A DNA stretch of 64,000 nt from Butyrivibrio sp. (GCA_015056655.1 SVFV01000011.1:1-64000); one strand, 5' to 3'; numbered from the stretch's first letter, positions 43,254 through 53,971 are shown. The notes: generated by a model from the sequence alone, not told the origin. Made by a program: numbers and translations.

Positions 43254-43757
43254 ATGGGTACACAGGAATTAGTAGGAATCGTTCCGTGGACGTTCGTAGC
43301 GCAGATCTGCAACCTGTTTATTCAGCTCTGGCTTATCAAGAAGTTCCTTTTTAAGCCCATCAGCGAGGTTCTCGAGAAGAGACAGAAGATGACTGACGAC
43401 GAGCTTAAAGGTGCTCGTGAAGCCAAGGAAAAAGCTGATGCTATGAAGAAGGAATACGAGAACAGCCTTTCAAACGCTCAGGCAGAAGCAGCAAACATCG
43501 TTTCTTCTGCGCAGAAAGAGGCTATTTCCAAGGCAGACAAGATTGTTAAGGATGCTGAGGATCAGGCAGCTCAGGTAAAGGCAAGAGCAGAAGCAGATAT
43601 CGAACAAGAGAAAAAGAAAGCCATCAATGAGGCTAAGGACACCATCGGCGGACTTGCAATGGATATTGCAGGAAAAGTGGTGGAGAAGGAAATCAACGAG
43701 AACGATCACAAGAAACTTATTGATGAATTCATTAACAATGTAGGGGAGGCGTCATGA
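43254..43757 (+). CDS. atpF: F1Fo ATP synthase subunit b
   Basis: A 167-residue peripheral-stalk subunit. One N-terminal membrane segment (about 8-28, TFVAQICNLFIQLWLIKKFLF split) is followed by a long charged coiled coil (VLEKRQKMTDDELKGAREAKEKADAM split). The C-terminal part, DIAGKVVEKEINENDHKKLIDEFI, contacts the delta subunit. GGAGG lies before the ATG. The stop overlaps atpH by 4 bp (ATGA), linking expression of the two stalk components. Confidence 0.95.
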   Translation: MGTQELVGIVPWTFVAQICNLFIQLWLIKKFLFKPISEVLEKRQKMTDDELKGAREAKEKADAMKKEYENSLSNAQAEAANIVSSAQKEAISKADKIVKDAEDQAAQVKARAEADIEQEKKKAINEAKDTIGGLAMDIAGKVVEKEINENDHKKLIDEFINNVGEAS

Positions 43758-44296
43758 CCAAAGCTGGAGATTTATACGGACAGAGTCTGTATGATCTGGC
43801 GCTTTCGGAAAACCTTACGGATGACATCTTAAGTCAGATGGAATCGGTTAAAGAGATTTTCAAAGAGAACCCCGATTACATTACTCTTTTATCGGAACCG
43901 TCAATTCCGAAGAAAGAGAGACTGAAACTGGTTGATGAAGCTTTTGATGGGCAGTTACAGCCTTATCTTTTAAACTTCATCAAGATCCTCATTGAGAGAG
44001 GATTACTCAGACAGTTTTCAGCTTGTACACGCAGATTCAAAGAGAGTTATTACAAGGATCATGGCATTGCGGAAGCGATGGTGACAAGTGCAGTTACTCT
44101 TAATGATACGCAGATCGAGGCTCTTAAGGCTAAGCTTGAAAAGCTCAGCGGAAAGAAGATTCTCCTGACACAGAAAACCGATGAAACTGTACTCGGTGGA
44201 ATCCGCGTCGAAGTTGAAGGAATGCTCTATGACGGAACCGTTCAGGGGCGTCTTGATGAACTTCGCAGAAGGGTTGACGAGACAGTTCTATCCTAA
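43754..44296 (+). CDS. atpH: F1Fo ATP synthase subunit delta
   Basis: A 180-residue cytosolic subunit that caps F1 and joins it to subunit b. The N-terminal helical bundle starts AGDLYGQSLYDLALSE and contains LLSEPSIPKKERLKLVDEAF. LLNFIKILIERGLL and the C-terminal strand pair VLGGIRVEVEGMLYDGTVQGRL (split) are family hallmarks. GGGGAGG lies just before the ATG inside the end of atpF. Translation is coupled to atpF by an ATGA overlap. Confidence 0.95.
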   Translation: MTKAGDLYGQSLYDLALSENLTDDILSQMESVKEIFKENPDYITLLSEPSIPKKERLKLVDEAFDGQLQPYLLNFIKILIERGLLRQFSACTRRFKESYYKDHGIAEAMVTSAVTLNDTQIEALKAKLEKLSGKKILLTQKTDETVLGGIRVEVEGMLYDGTVQGRLDELRRRVDETVLS

Positions 44297-44323
44297 GGAA
44301 ATAAACCCACGGAGGCTTTTAGC

Positions 44324-45844
44324 ATGGAATTAAAACCAGAAAAAATATCCGAGGTGATTCGAAGCCAGATCAAAAATTATCAAAATGCGATCATTCAGAA
44401 TGAGACCGGAACAGTCCTTACCGTTGGTGACGGTATATCCAGGGTAAGCGGACTTCTGAACTGTATGTCAGGAGAGCTGCTTGAGTTCGAGAACGGCACA
44501 TTCGGAATGGCTCAGAACCTCGAAGAAACAGTAGTATCTGCGGTTTTGTTCGGCGAAGATGTAGGAATCAGCGAAGGACAGACCGTTAAGCGTACCGGAC
44601 GCGTAGTTTCCGTACCGGTAGGCGAAGGAATGATTGGCCGCGTTGTTAACGCTATTGGACAGCCGATTGATGGCGCAGGCCCCATTGAATCAAACGAGTA
44701 TAGACCTGTTGAGATCAAGGCTCCGGGTATCATTGAAAGACAGCCCGTTAAAGAGCCTCTTCAGACCGGTATCAAGGCTATCGACTCCATGATCCCGATT
44801 GGACGTGGACAGCGTGAGCTTATTATCGGTGACCGTCAGACAGGTAAGACCACGATTGCTATCGATACAATCATCAACCAGAAGGGTAAGGATGTTATCT
44901 GTATCTATGTAGCTATCGGACAGAAGAGATCAACCGTTACATCACTTGTGGCAGAGCTTCAGGCAGCAGGCGCTATGGAGTATTCTATTGTTGTAGCAGC
45001 TACAGCATCAGAGCCCAGCCCTCTGCAGTATATCGCTCCTTACACAGGATGTACTATGGGTGAGTACTTCATGAATAAGGGTAAGCACGTACTGGTTATC
45101 TATGATGACCTTTCAAAGCACGCTGTTGCTTATCGTGCACTCTCACTTCTTATCAGAAGACCTCCGGGACGTGAAGCATATCCTGGTGACGTATTCTATC
45201 TGCACTCAAGACTTTTGGAGCGCGCAGCTAAGCTTTCAGATGAAAATGGTGGCGGTTCACTTACTGCTCTTCCTATCATCGAGACACAGGCTGGTGACGT
45301 TTCTGCATATATTCCGACAAACGTTATCTCCATCACAGATGGTCAGATATTCCTTGAGACAGAGCTTTTCCACTCCGGAATCATGCCGGCTGTTAACCCC
45401 GGTATTTCAGTATCCCGAGTTGGTGGTAATGCGCAGATCAAGGCTATGAAGAAGGTTGCCGGAACACTTAAGCTGATCTATTCACAGTATCGTGAGCTGC
45501 AGAGCTTTGCTCAGTTCGGATCCGACCTTGACGAAGATACCAAGAGCCGTCTGGCACAGGGTGAAAGAATCGTTGAGGTTCTTAAGCAGGATCGTAGTTC
45601 ACCGGTTCCTGTTGAGAAACAGGTTGCTATTCTGTATGCGGTTGTTAACAACCTGCTGACAGAGGTTGCTCCTACTGATATTGCTGAATATGAAGCTGGT
45701 CTTTTTGATTTCCTTGATACTAATCCTGATGGCAGCGCTGTTATGGATACAATCCGCAGCACTGGTAATCTCGATGCAGATACAGAGGAAAAGATGAAGG
45801 GCGTTCTTAAGGCATACACAGATACCTTTATCAGTCGCAAATAA
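44324..45844 (+). CDS. atpA: F1 ATP synthase subunit alpha
   Basis: A 506-residue subunit of the catalytic hexamer that binds a non-exchanging nucleotide. The P-loop GDRQTGKT is near 169-176. The conserved [11 protein letters not shown], the [12 protein letters not shown] segment and [20 protein letters not shown] (20 residues) are as in other bacteria. The arginine finger lies in the SVSRVGG segment near 365. The length is normal. GGAGG lies before the ATG. The DNA is strongly biased in codon use, as expected for an abundant protein. Confidence 0.97.
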   Translation: MELKPEKISEVIRSQIKNYQNAIIQNETGTVLTVGDGISRVSGLLNCMSGELLEFENGTFGMAQNLEETVVSAVLFGEDVGISEGQTVKRTGRVVSVPVGEGMIGRVVNAIGQPIDGAGPIESNEYRPVEIKAPGIIERQPVKEPLQTGIKAIDSMIPIGRGQRELIIGDRQTGKTTIAIDTIINQKGKDVICIYVAIGQKRSTVTSLVAELQAAGAMEYSIVVAATASEPSPLQYIAPYTGCTMGEYFMNKGKHVLVIYDDLSKHAVAYRALSLLIRRPPGREAYPGDVFYLHSRLLERAAKLSDENGGGSLTALPIIETQAGDVSAYIPTNVISITDGQIFLETELFHSGIMPAVNPGISVSRVGGNAQIKAMKKVAGTLKLIYSQYRELQSFAQFGSDLDEDTKSRLAQGERIVEVLKQDRSSPVPVEKQVAILYAVVNNLLTEVAPTDIAEYEAGLFDFLDTNPDGSAVMDTIRSTGNLDADTEEKMKGVLKAYTDTFISRK

Positions 45845-45861
45845 AAACGGAGGAATAATAC

Positions 45862-46719
45862 ATGGCTGCAAATATGAAAGCTGTGAAGCTCCGGATAAAA
45901 AGCGTACAGAGCACCATGCAGATCACCAAGGCCATGCAGCTGGTGGCAGCAAGTAAGTTAAGGAAAGCCAAGGAAAAGGCTGATAATTCAAAGCCTTATC
46001 TTGGAACCCTGCTTGCAACACTTAGAGATATAGCCGACGAGAACCATGATTTCCAGTCACCTTATACCAGGGTTGGAAAGAATGATAAGTGGTTATACGT
46101 TGTGATCGCTGGTGACAGAGGACTTGCCGGTGGATATAACTCCAACCTGTTCAAGTTCATGGAAAGCGAGACAAAGGGACGTGACATAGAGGTTCTTCCC
46201 ATTGGTAAGAAATCGGTGGAATACTTCAAGCACAGAAATGTTCCGATTTTCACAGAGGAGTTCTCTGAGGTAGCTAAGGTTACAATTTCCGATTGCTTCT
46301 CAGTAGCAAATCTTTTATGTGAGGCTTATAAAGAAGAGCGATTTGGACATATTTTCCTTTGCTACACTGATTTCGTTTCCATGATGTCACAGGTACCGAA
46401 GGCTTCTCCTATCCTGCCGCTGTCTGATCTTGCGGTTGATGAAGAGGAAAAGAAAAAGGGTAAGTCGCTGATTCTGTACGAACCGGACAGTGAGACTGTA
46501 TTTAATACGGTTGTTCCGGAGTATCTTGCGGGAGTGCTTTATTCGAGTATCAATATTTCTGTAGCCAGTGAGCTGGCTGCTAGAAGAACTGCGATGGAAG
46601 CAGCTACCGACAACGCAGAAGAAATGATAGAGACGCTGAGTCTGTACTATAACAGAGCCAGACAGGCAAGCATCACGCAGGAGATCACTGAGATCGTTGC
46701 TGGTGCAGAAGAACCGTAA
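45862..46719 (+). CDS. atpG: F1 ATP synthase subunit gamma
   Basis: A 285-residue central-shaft subunit. The N-terminal helix MKAVKLRIKSVQSTMQITKA and the C-terminal helix ending RQASITQEITEIVAGAE form the coiled coil that rotates within alpha3beta3. The middle VVIAGDRGLAGGYNSNLF is the conserved domain core. The length is normal. GGAGGAATAATAC provides a ribosome-binding site. It lies between atpA and atpD, the standard order. Confidence 0.97.
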   Translation: MAANMKAVKLRIKSVQSTMQITKAMQLVAASKLRKAKEKADNSKPYLGTLLATLRDIADENHDFQSPYTRVGKNDKWLYVVIAGDRGLAGGYNSNLFKFMESETKGRDIEVLPIGKKSVEYFKHRNVPIFTEEFSEVAKVTISDCFSVANLLCEAYKEERFGHIFLCYTDFVSMMSQVPKASPILPLSDLAVDEEEKKKGKSLILYEPDSETVFNTVVPEYLAGVLYSSINISVASELAARRTAMEAATDNAEEMIETLSLYYNRARQASITQEITEIVAGAEEP

Positions 46720-48135
<1,416 letters not shown>

Positions 48136-48161
48136 TGCTTTAGCATTGAAACGAGGTGTAT

Positions 48162-48566
48162 ATGGCTACCTATCATTTACAGGTTGTATCCCTGGATGGA
48201 ATGGAATATGAGGGTGAAGTCGAGAAGATCCTGCTTCGTACCGTTGACGGCGATGTAGAGATTCTTGCAAGACACACCAATTACTGTACCGGAATCGGTA
48301 TGGGAACAGCCCACATCACCATGGCTGACGGCAAAGAGAGCAGAGCTGCCTGCATAGGCGGAATGCTTTCCGTTATGGATGGTGTTGTTCGCGTACTTCC
48401 AACCACCTGGGAGTGGGACACTGAGATCGATGTAGAACGTGCCAAGGCAGCTAAAGCTAAGGCTGAAGAACGCCTTAAGGATTCTCAGCTCACCAAAGAA
48501 GCCAGAGTCCGTGCCGAAGCAAAGCTATATCGTGCTCTTGTCCGCATCGGAACAGCCCAGAAATAA
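48162..48566 (+). CDS. atpC: F1 ATP synthase subunit epsilon
   Basis: A 134-residue subunit with an N-terminal beta sandwich (FHLQ-type start YHLQVVSLDGMEYEGEVEKI, GDVEILARHTNY) and a C-terminal helical pair (VERAKAAKAKAEERLKDSQL, exactly 20 residues shown). It links the shaft to the c-ring and can inhibit ATP hydrolysis. GAGGTG supports ATG 48162; a GTG two codons earlier is less likely. Last gene of the operon, with a terminator 23 bp downstream. Confidence 0.95.
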   Translation: MATYHLQVVSLDGMEYEGEVEKILLRTVDGDVEILARHTNYCTGIGMGTAHITMADGKESRAACIGGMLSVMDGVVRVLPTTWEWDTEIDVERAKAAKAKAEERLKDSQLTKEARVRAEAKLYRALVRIGTAQK

Positions 48567-48588
48567 GGGAATTTGTTTAGTTATAAAG

Positions 48589-48628
48589 GCGCTACGGTTT
48601 GCCTATACGGCTTGCTGTAGCGCTTTTT
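48589..48628 (+). terminator. Terminator of the ATP synthase operon
   Basis: GCGCTACGG (48589-48597) pairs with CTGTAGCGC (48615-48623) with one G-U pair, followed by five T and more T after one A. Confidence 0.85.
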
Positions 48629-48660
48629 ATTTTTTGAATGGCTCCGGAGAATGGTTTTGA

Positions 48661-48669
48661 TGATATAAT
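48661..48669 (+). promoter_or_regulatory. Extended -10 promoter of the GH43 gene
   Basis: TGATATAAT combines the TGn extension with a perfect TATAAT hexamer, 20 bp before the start codon. The -35 region is poor, as extended -10 promoters allow. Confidence 0.5.
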
Positions 48670-48689
48670 TCCAAAGGGAGGATATTCTT

Positions 48690-50294
48690 ATGACTTGCGA
48701 AGCTTTACGAATTAGAAATGGAGTATATATATCTGATAATGGGGATGGAACCTACACTAACCCGGTTCTCTACTGCGATTACTCGGATCCGGATGCAATT
48801 AGAGTTGGGGACGATTATTATCTTGTAGCATCAAGCTTTACAAATACACCAGGGCTTCCGCTTCTTCATTCAAAAGATCTTGTTAATTGGAAGCTGATAA
48901 ATTACTGCATAAAAAATGTACCAGAGGATGTTTCTTCTTTTGAAATTCCCAGACATGGAGAAGGTGTATGGGCGCCTTCCATAAGATTTCATGAAGGTAT
49001 CTTCTATGTTTGTTTCCCTATGCCTGATGAGGGAATATACATGACAACTGCTTCTGATCCATATGGCGAATGGAGTGAACCTGTCAATATAAGACCAGGT
49101 TCAGGTTGGATTGATCCATGTCCATTCTGGGATGATGACGGTAGAGTTTACCTGGTATCAGGAGTTGCAAAGAGCAGAATAGGCTATAATAACGTTCTTT
49201 ATATGACGGAGCTAGTTCCTGATGCAATGTCCGTAAAAGGTGAACCAGTGAAAGTGTATGATGGAAATCAAACCGGAGACAGAACAACAGAAGGGCCCAA
49301 GCTCTATAAAAGAAATGGCTACTATTATATTTTTGCCCCTGCAGGAGGAGTTAAGCCCGGATATCAGTTGGTGCTACGTTCACGCAATATATATGGCCCA
49401 TATGAAAAACGCATCGTTTTGAAGCAAGGCTCATCAGATATAAATGGGCCTCATCAGGGAGCATGGATAGATACTCCGCATGGAGATAACTGGTTTTTGC
49501 ATTTTCAGGATGTTTACGCAGCTGGCAGGATTGTTCATCTTCAGCCGATGTCATTTGAGGAAGATTGGCCAATTATAGGAAAGAAAATTGAAGGTGAGTG
49601 CTGCGGTGAGCCTGTAAGAACCTATAATAAGCCAATTGTAAAGCCTTCTTATAATGAGAAAAGACAAAGTAACCCAGGCATAATAAATCTTTATCTTCAA
49701 GGCTGGCAGTGGAATGCTAATCATAAAGACAATTGGGTTTCATATGAAGAAGCTGATGATGTTATAAATCTTTTTTGTAATTATGATGAAAATAGAAACT
49801 ATATTCCACAGCAACCTAGTTTGCTCTTAAAAAAATGGGAAGCTCCTGAATTTGAGTATATTTACAAACTAGACCTATCCAATCTGGCTTGCGGAGACTA
49901 TGCCGGAGTGATAAACCTTGGAATTTCTTATTTGGCTGTGGTTTTTGAGAAAAAAGAAGCCAGCATAGTGGCAAAAACTGTTAGTGGAAAACAGATTTTC
50001 AAGGATGGCTCAATACTTTATAATGAAACAATTACTAAAGTATCATGCAATGTTCCGCAGACTGTCTTTATTAAGTATGAGGTAAAAAGAGTCGGAACCC
50101 GAACAGAAACAGAAATACCATTTGCCCCGAATGAAACAGTAAGCTATTTTCTAAGTCATGATGACTTAGAATATGAAAAAATAGCAGAAATAAGAGCTGA
50201 AGCTGGTCGATGGGTAGGTGTAAAGCAAGGCGTGTTTGCACTTTCTCATAACGAGGTTCCGAATGGAAAACTATCAATAACTCAATTAAACTAG
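48690..50294 (+). CDS. GH43 beta-xylosidase/arabinofuranosidase-like enzyme
   Basis: A 534-residue cytosolic glycoside hydrolase. The N-terminal five-bladed propeller has the GH43 catalytic residues: base D33 in YSDPDAIR, pKa-tuning D142 in WIDPCPF, and acid E201 in TTEGPKLY. HQGAWIDTPHGDNWFLHFQD (20 residues) is typical of the beta-xylosidase subgroup. The C-terminal 200 residues form a beta-sandwich like that of xylan beta-xylosidases. Substrates are probably xylo- or arabino-oligosaccharides taken up from arabinoxylan, which fits the feruloyl esterase at 4120. GGGAGG lies before the ATG. Confidence 0.88.
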   Translation: MTCEALRIRNGVYISDNGDGTYTNPVLYCDYSDPDAIRVGDDYYLVASSFTNTPGLPLLHSKDLVNWKLINYCIKNVPEDVSSFEIPRHGEGVWAPSIRFHEGIFYVCFPMPDEGIYMTTASDPYGEWSEPVNIRPGSGWIDPCPFWDDDGRVYLVSGVAKSRIGYNNVLYMTELVPDAMSVKGEPVKVYDGNQTGDRTTEGPKLYKRNGYYYIFAPAGGVKPGYQLVLRSRNIYGPYEKRIVLKQGSSDINGPHQGAWIDTPHGDNWFLHFQDVYAAGRIVHLQPMSFEEDWPIIGKKIEGECCGEPVRTYNKPIVKPSYNEKRQSNPGIINLYLQGWQWNANHKDNWVSYEEADDVINLFCNYDENRNYIPQQPSLLLKKWEAPEFEYIYKLDLSNLACGDYAGVINLGISYLAVVFEKKEASIVAKTVSGKQIFKDGSILYNETITKVSCNVPQTVFIKYEVKRVGTRTETEIPFAPNETVSYFLSHDDLEYEKIAEIRAEAGRWVGVKQGVFALSHNEVPNGKLSITQLN

Positions 50295-50324
50295 AATAAT
50301 TACGCATAAACAGAGGAGAACGAT

Positions 50325-50804
50325 ATGAAAAAGAAAATCAGATTTACCTGGATTCCAGGAGCACTTGTGGCGATAGCTATCATAATGGTGGTTGCTGTAA
50401 TAGTTGTGGCTTTGAAGCATTCAAGTACACTTCGGGAATTTAAGGTAGATATGTTTGTGCTGTGTAACGAATCAAATATATGCTCAGCAGAAGGCCATGA
50501 CGGAACAGTAAGAGTGGATTCAGAAAATCTACAGGCCCTATATGCAATTATCTATAGTACAAGGGGAAAATATACTACTGGAAATCCAGATGCAGAGGAC
50601 AACGTAACTTTCGAATTTGATTGCCATGATGAAAAATGGCTTCTTAATATAGAAAAGATTAATGATGACCTTTTAAGGCTGACACTTGATGGTACCAGAA
50701 GTTACAAACTGTATCTCAGGAACATGGACAAGTACAACACAATTTTGGATATCGCTTCAGCCGCTGGTTACAAGCATTCCAACAAACTTTTGAAACAAAA
50801 ATAA
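50325..50804 (+). CDS. Small membrane-anchored protein of unknown function
   Basis: A 159-residue protein with one N-terminal membrane segment (about 9-30, WIPGALVAIAIIMVVAVIVV) after a basic start. There is no lipobox. The outer domain is beta-rich with two cysteines (CNESNIC) and a C-terminal helix (YNTILDIASAAGYK). I recognise no family. GGAG lies before the ATG, 31 bp after the GH43 stop, so the two may be co-transcribed. Confidence 0.55.
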   Translation: MKKKIRFTWIPGALVAIAIIMVVAVIVVALKHSSTLREFKVDMFVLCNESNICSAEGHDGTVRVDSENLQALYAIIYSTRGKYTTGNPDAEDNVTFEFDCHDEKWLLNIEKINDDLLRLTLDGTRSYKLYLRNMDKYNTILDIASAAGYKHSNKLLKQK

Positions 50805-50935
50805 AATTTTTTCTAATTTCCCTATAAAGTTTTTCTAAAAATGTGCCGTTAATAAATACGGTCGCGATCAGATGGAAAAATGATGAGTATTGAAAAGCCA
50901 GACGGAAACTGGCGTATGTATAGGAGAAGTTAGAA

Positions 50936-51859
50936 ATGATGGATGTAATTATAAACAAGAACACTACAGCAGCACAGATTAAGGAAATCTTCACAGCAAA
51001 GAAGAATGACACAAGGATGGTCTTAGAAATTGCATCCCACGAAAACACTCCAGTTGAGATACTTGAGAAGCTCTCTGACAATGAGAACAGCATGATCAGA
51101 TGGGGCGTTGCAGGAAATAAAAACACACCTGTAAGCATTCTTGAAAAGCTTTCATACGATGAGTGCGAGACAGTTAGATTCAAGGTTGCAGAAAATGCTT
51201 CAACACCTGTAGAGCTTCTTGAAATACTTGCAGCAGACATGTCTGGAGTTGTAAGAAGCGGAGTTGCAGCCAATGAGTGTGCAACAACATTCATGGAAAA
51301 GCTTGCTAATGATAAGGAAGTAATCGTAAGAATCGCAGTTGCTCAGAACAAAAAGGTAACAAAGGAAATCCTCAGAGCACTTAGCAATGATAGCAACGAG
51401 GATGTAAGAACAGCAGTTGCTGCCAATGAAAATGTAACAACAAGCATCCTTAGAGAACTTTCAGCAGATAAGGAATCTGCTGTACGTGAAGCAGTAGCCG
51501 GAAACGAGAATACACCTGTTGAGACTTTGATAAGCCTTTCAACAGATAAGTCAATCCGCGTAAGAGAGATGATTGCTTCCAACAGCAACACATCCAAAGG
51601 CACACTTTTAGCTCTTACTCATGATCAGAAGCAGAGTGTTCGCTCTAAGGCTGCCGTAAATGCTAATGCACCTACAGAAGCTCTTTACAGCCTCTCCAAG
51701 GATAGAGATGCATATGTAAGAAAGGCAGTTGTAAAGAATGCCAACACACCTCTTGATATCTTAAAGAGACTTGCAAGAGATGAGGACTGGAGAGTTCGTG
51801 AAAGCGTAGCAAAGCTCGCTGCCAGAAATGAAGATTATCTTGTAGTAATGCCTGCATAA
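50936..51859 (+). CDS. LRV/HEAT-like helical repeat protein
   Basis: A 307-residue soluble protein built of about ten repeats of some 26 residues. A unit reads roughly NTPVEILEKLSxDxxxxVRxxVAxN. Such repeats resemble leucine-rich repeat variant (LRV) or HEAT-like solenoids, which bind proteins or nucleic acids. No catalytic motif is present, and no cysteine cluster like that of the Azotobacter LRV protein precedes the repeats. AGGAG lies 9 bases before the first of two adjacent ATG codons. The codon use is uniform. A clear terminator follows. Confidence 0.75.
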   Translation: MMDVIINKNTTAAQIKEIFTAKKNDTRMVLEIASHENTPVEILEKLSDNENSMIRWGVAGNKNTPVSILEKLSYDECETVRFKVAENASTPVELLEILAADMSGVVRSGVAANECATTFMEKLANDKEVIVRIAVAQNKKVTKEILRALSNDSNEDVRTAVAANENVTTSILRELSADKESAVREAVAGNENTPVETLISLSTDKSIRVREMIASNSNTSKGTLLALTHDQKQSVRSKAAVNANAPTEALYSLSKDRDAYVRKAVVKNANTPLDILKRLARDEDWRVRESVAKLAARNEDYLVVMPA

Positions 51860-51882
51860 GTCATAGAGATATTTATATTTAG

Positions 51883-51910
51883 AAAAGAGTGGACTTGGTC
51901 CACTCTTTTT
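51883..51910 (+). terminator. Terminator after the repeat-protein gene
   Basis: AAAAGAGTGGAC and GTCCACTCTTTT form a perfect 12-bp stem with loop TTG, followed by T. Confidence 0.9.
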
Positions 51911-51968
51911 GTGCAATCTTCACAAGTTTACCCCATGTAATTTCGCCATATAAATAAGCAAAAAGCTA

Positions 51969-52015
51969 TTGAGGATACCCCTTCACATGTTATAAAATGT
52001 GTGTACGTTAACGGA
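51969..52015 (+). promoter_or_regulatory. Promoter and LacI-type operator 1
   Basis: TTGAGG (51969-51974) and TATAAA (51991-51996) with a 16-bp spacer form a promoter. TGTGTGTACGTT (51998-52009) lies at the expected start point. The same 12 bases occur on the opposite strand of operator 2 at 53868, so both are likely bound by the LacI-family protein encoded between them. The leader to the ATG at 52110 is about 105 nt. Confidence 0.6.
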
Positions 52016-52109
52016 GAAGGACAATTTTTTGTCTACAATTAAAAAATGCAGTATACATGGGGCGGGAAGCCTGATGTATGCCGGCACAACTAAAAAGCGG
52101 GGTAGGAAA

Positions 52110-52745
52110 ATGGTAATCAAAAGCGTAACAGACAAAGAATTTAAAGAGTATGGAAGAGTAGTTGAGGGTTATGGCGTGTCAGAGATTCTCAAGACACTTG
52201 AGAATGACACACCCTGTCCGGATGATGTAGTTTATGTGGCTGAGGATGAGAAGCTGATGGCTACAGCTGACACAAAGGACCTTGGCACAAGCCTCTTTGG
52301 TGGTATGCCTTTCCAGTTCGGTTACTGCAACGGACATAACACAAAGATGAACTGCATGGAGTACCACAGAGACAGCGAGTTCAACCTTGGTACAGAGGAC
52401 TTCGTTCTTCTGCTTGCTAAGCTTAGCGACATCGAGGACGGAAAGCTTGATTCTTCAAAGGTTGTAGCATTCAAGTGCCCAAAGGGTGTACTTGTTGAGG
52501 TTTATGCTTCAACTCTTCACTATGCACCTTGCCATGCAGATGCTTCTAAGGGCTTCAAGGTACTTATCGCACTTCCTAAGGGAACAAACGTAGGCACAAC
52601 ACAGACAGCTGGCAAGAACCTTGATGACAGAACACTTTTTGCTACAAACAAGTGGCTTCTTGCACACAAGGATGCATCTGAGATTGCTGATGGCGCTTAC
52701 GAAGGAATTACAGGCGAGAATATCGATATTGCAGACCTCATCTGA
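52110..52745 (+). CDS. DUF4867 family protein
   Basis: A 211-residue cytosolic protein matching DUF4867, a cupin-like family found beside sugar isomerase and kinase genes in Firmicutes. Features are FGGMPFQFGYCNG, YHRDSEFNLGTED with a possible metal-binding histidine, and YASTLHYAPCHAD. Its biochemical role is not established; ureidoglycolate-lyase-like or sugar-mutarotase-like roles have been suggested by fold. GGGTAGGA supports ATG 52110 over an upstream frame start at 51999 that lies in the operator. The LacI gene follows by 12 bp. Codon bias is strong, which implies high expression. Confidence 0.75.
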   Translation: MVIKSVTDKEFKEYGRVVEGYGVSEILKTLENDTPCPDDVVYVAEDEKLMATADTKDLGTSLFGGMPFQFGYCNGHNTKMNCMEYHRDSEFNLGTEDFVLLLAKLSDIEDGKLDSSKVVAFKCPKGVLVEVYASTLHYAPCHADASKGFKVLIALPKGTNVGTTQTAGKNLDDRTLFATNKWLLAHKDASEIADGAYEGITGENIDIADLI

Positions 52746-52757
52746 TGGAAGAAAACG

Positions 52758-53786
52758 ATGGCAACTATAAATGAGATTGCAAAGCTTGCGGGTGTCTCAA
52801 TCGGTACTGTGGACCGTGTACTGCACAACCGCGGCTATGTAAAGGCAGAGACAAAGGAGCGCGTGGAAAAGGCATGTGAAGAGCTTCACTATGAGCCCAA
52901 CCGCGTGGCTCAGGGCCTTGCGGTCAGGAAAAAGAAGCTGAAGTTTCTTTTCATGATCCCTGGGACCAAGTACAGCCCATTTTTCATTCCCGTAAGGGAA
53001 AGCGCGGAAAAGAAGGCTAAGTCTCTCGAGGCATACGCCGCTACCACGGATATTATCGAGTATCCCGAAAGTACAGCTGATGAAGCAAAGCTCCTTAAGG
53101 AGTTAAAAAAGACAATTGGCGAATACGATGGAGCCTGCATAACAGGTACGGTTTCGCCAATTAATGATCTGATCATAGAAGAGCAGAAAAAGCGTGATAT
53201 GCCTCTTGTTTTTTACAACAGTAGACTGGATGGCGTGGATCACCTGTCATATGTTGGATGTGACTATATTGCATCTGGCAGACTGGCAGCAGGACTTTCA
53301 GCCATGGCTGGCGGCGAAGCTGCTAAAGTGTGCTTTTTCACCGAGTATGACAGCATCAAGGAGAGCGCAACTGAGCGTATCCGAGGTTTTTCCAATGAGA
53401 TGAGCTCCAGATACCCGGATATGGAGCTTTTGGGAAAATGGACAATTTCTCTCGACCGTGAGGAAAACAGAAGAGCAGTCAGAGAGATGTTCATAAAGTA
53501 TCCGGAGACAAACGTTGTGTACGTCATTAATCCCAGAGACTACGACATATGCAGACTTATCGCTGCTGAGGACACGGAGCACAAAATAAGGATGATCACA
53601 AACGACCTTGTAGCTGTGCAGTACGAAATGTTCCACAAAGGAATGATAAGCGCCACCATATGTCAGGAGCCTGAAAAACAGGGAAAATTATCACTTGAGA
53701 TATTGTTTAACTATCTGGCGTATGGCACAGTTCCAAAGAAGGTTAATTACACGGAGCTGAGCATCCACATAGAACAAAATTTATAA
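52758..53786 (+). CDS. LacI-family transcriptional regulator
   Basis: A 342-residue repressor. The N-terminal HTH reads INEIAKLAGVSIGTVDRVLH (20 residues), followed by the hinge helix YEPNRVAQGLAVRKK. The effector domain is of the periplasmic-binding type (FLFMIPGTKYSPFFIPV, YVGCDYIASGRLAAG). The variant VDRVLHNRG is common in regulators that bind sugar-phosphate or free-sugar effectors. It probably binds the matching sites at 51998 and 53868, and so controls itself, the DUF4867 gene and the isomerase gene. The effector is unknown. Confidence 0.9.
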   Translation: MATINEIAKLAGVSIGTVDRVLHNRGYVKAETKERVEKACEELHYEPNRVAQGLAVRKKKLKFLFMIPGTKYSPFFIPVRESAEKKAKSLEAYAATTDIIEYPESTADEAKLLKELKKTIGEYDGACITGTVSPINDLIIEEQKKRDMPLVFYNSRLDGVDHLSYVGCDYIASGRLAAGLSAMAGGEAAKVCFFTEYDSIKESATERIRGFSNEMSSRYPDMELLGKWTISLDREENRRAVREMFIKYPETNVVYVINPRDYDICRLIAAEDTEHKIRMITNDLVAVQYEMFHKGMISATICQEPEKQGKLSLEILFNYLAYGTVPKKVNYTELSIHIEQNL

Positions 53787-53833
53787 TTCATCTTTACTAT
53801 ATTTTGCACCGCAAATATGTGAAATATGTCGTG

Positions 53834-53887
53834 TTGACAATAAGCGCTGTGATATTTATGATTTATGATGTGTGAACGTACACACAT
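53834..53887 (+). promoter_or_regulatory. Promoter and LacI-type operator 2
   Basis: A perfect TTGACA (53834-53839) and TATGAT (53857-53862) with a 17-bp spacer form a strong promoter. At the predicted start point lies the near-palindrome TGTGTGAACGTACACACA (53869-53886). Its reverse complement begins TGTGTGTACGTT, identical to operator 1. Repression by blocking initiation is expected. Confidence 0.75.
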
Positions 53888-53971
53888 TTTAAAAAACGTT
53901 CATTTTAGCAGTTTATAAAAACTGCAAAAGTAATAAACAATTTATTTAAAAATGGGTAGGAGGATTAAAGG

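Noticed and set aside
48661..48669. Catabolite-control (cre) site before the GH43 gene
   Set aside because: No TGWAANCGNTNWCA-like palindrome is present near the promoter; only the extended -10 can be supported.
50805..50935. Riboswitch before the repeat-protein gene
   Set aside because: CCAG-ACGGAAA-CTGG makes a small hairpin, but none of the conserved bases of cyclic-di-GMP, cyclic-di-AMP, SAM or fluoride riboswitches are present.
51999..52109. Upstream start for the DUF4867 gene
   Set aside because: The in-frame ATG at 51999 lies inside the operator at the transcription start, without a ribosome-binding site. GGGTAGGA before 52110 fits better.
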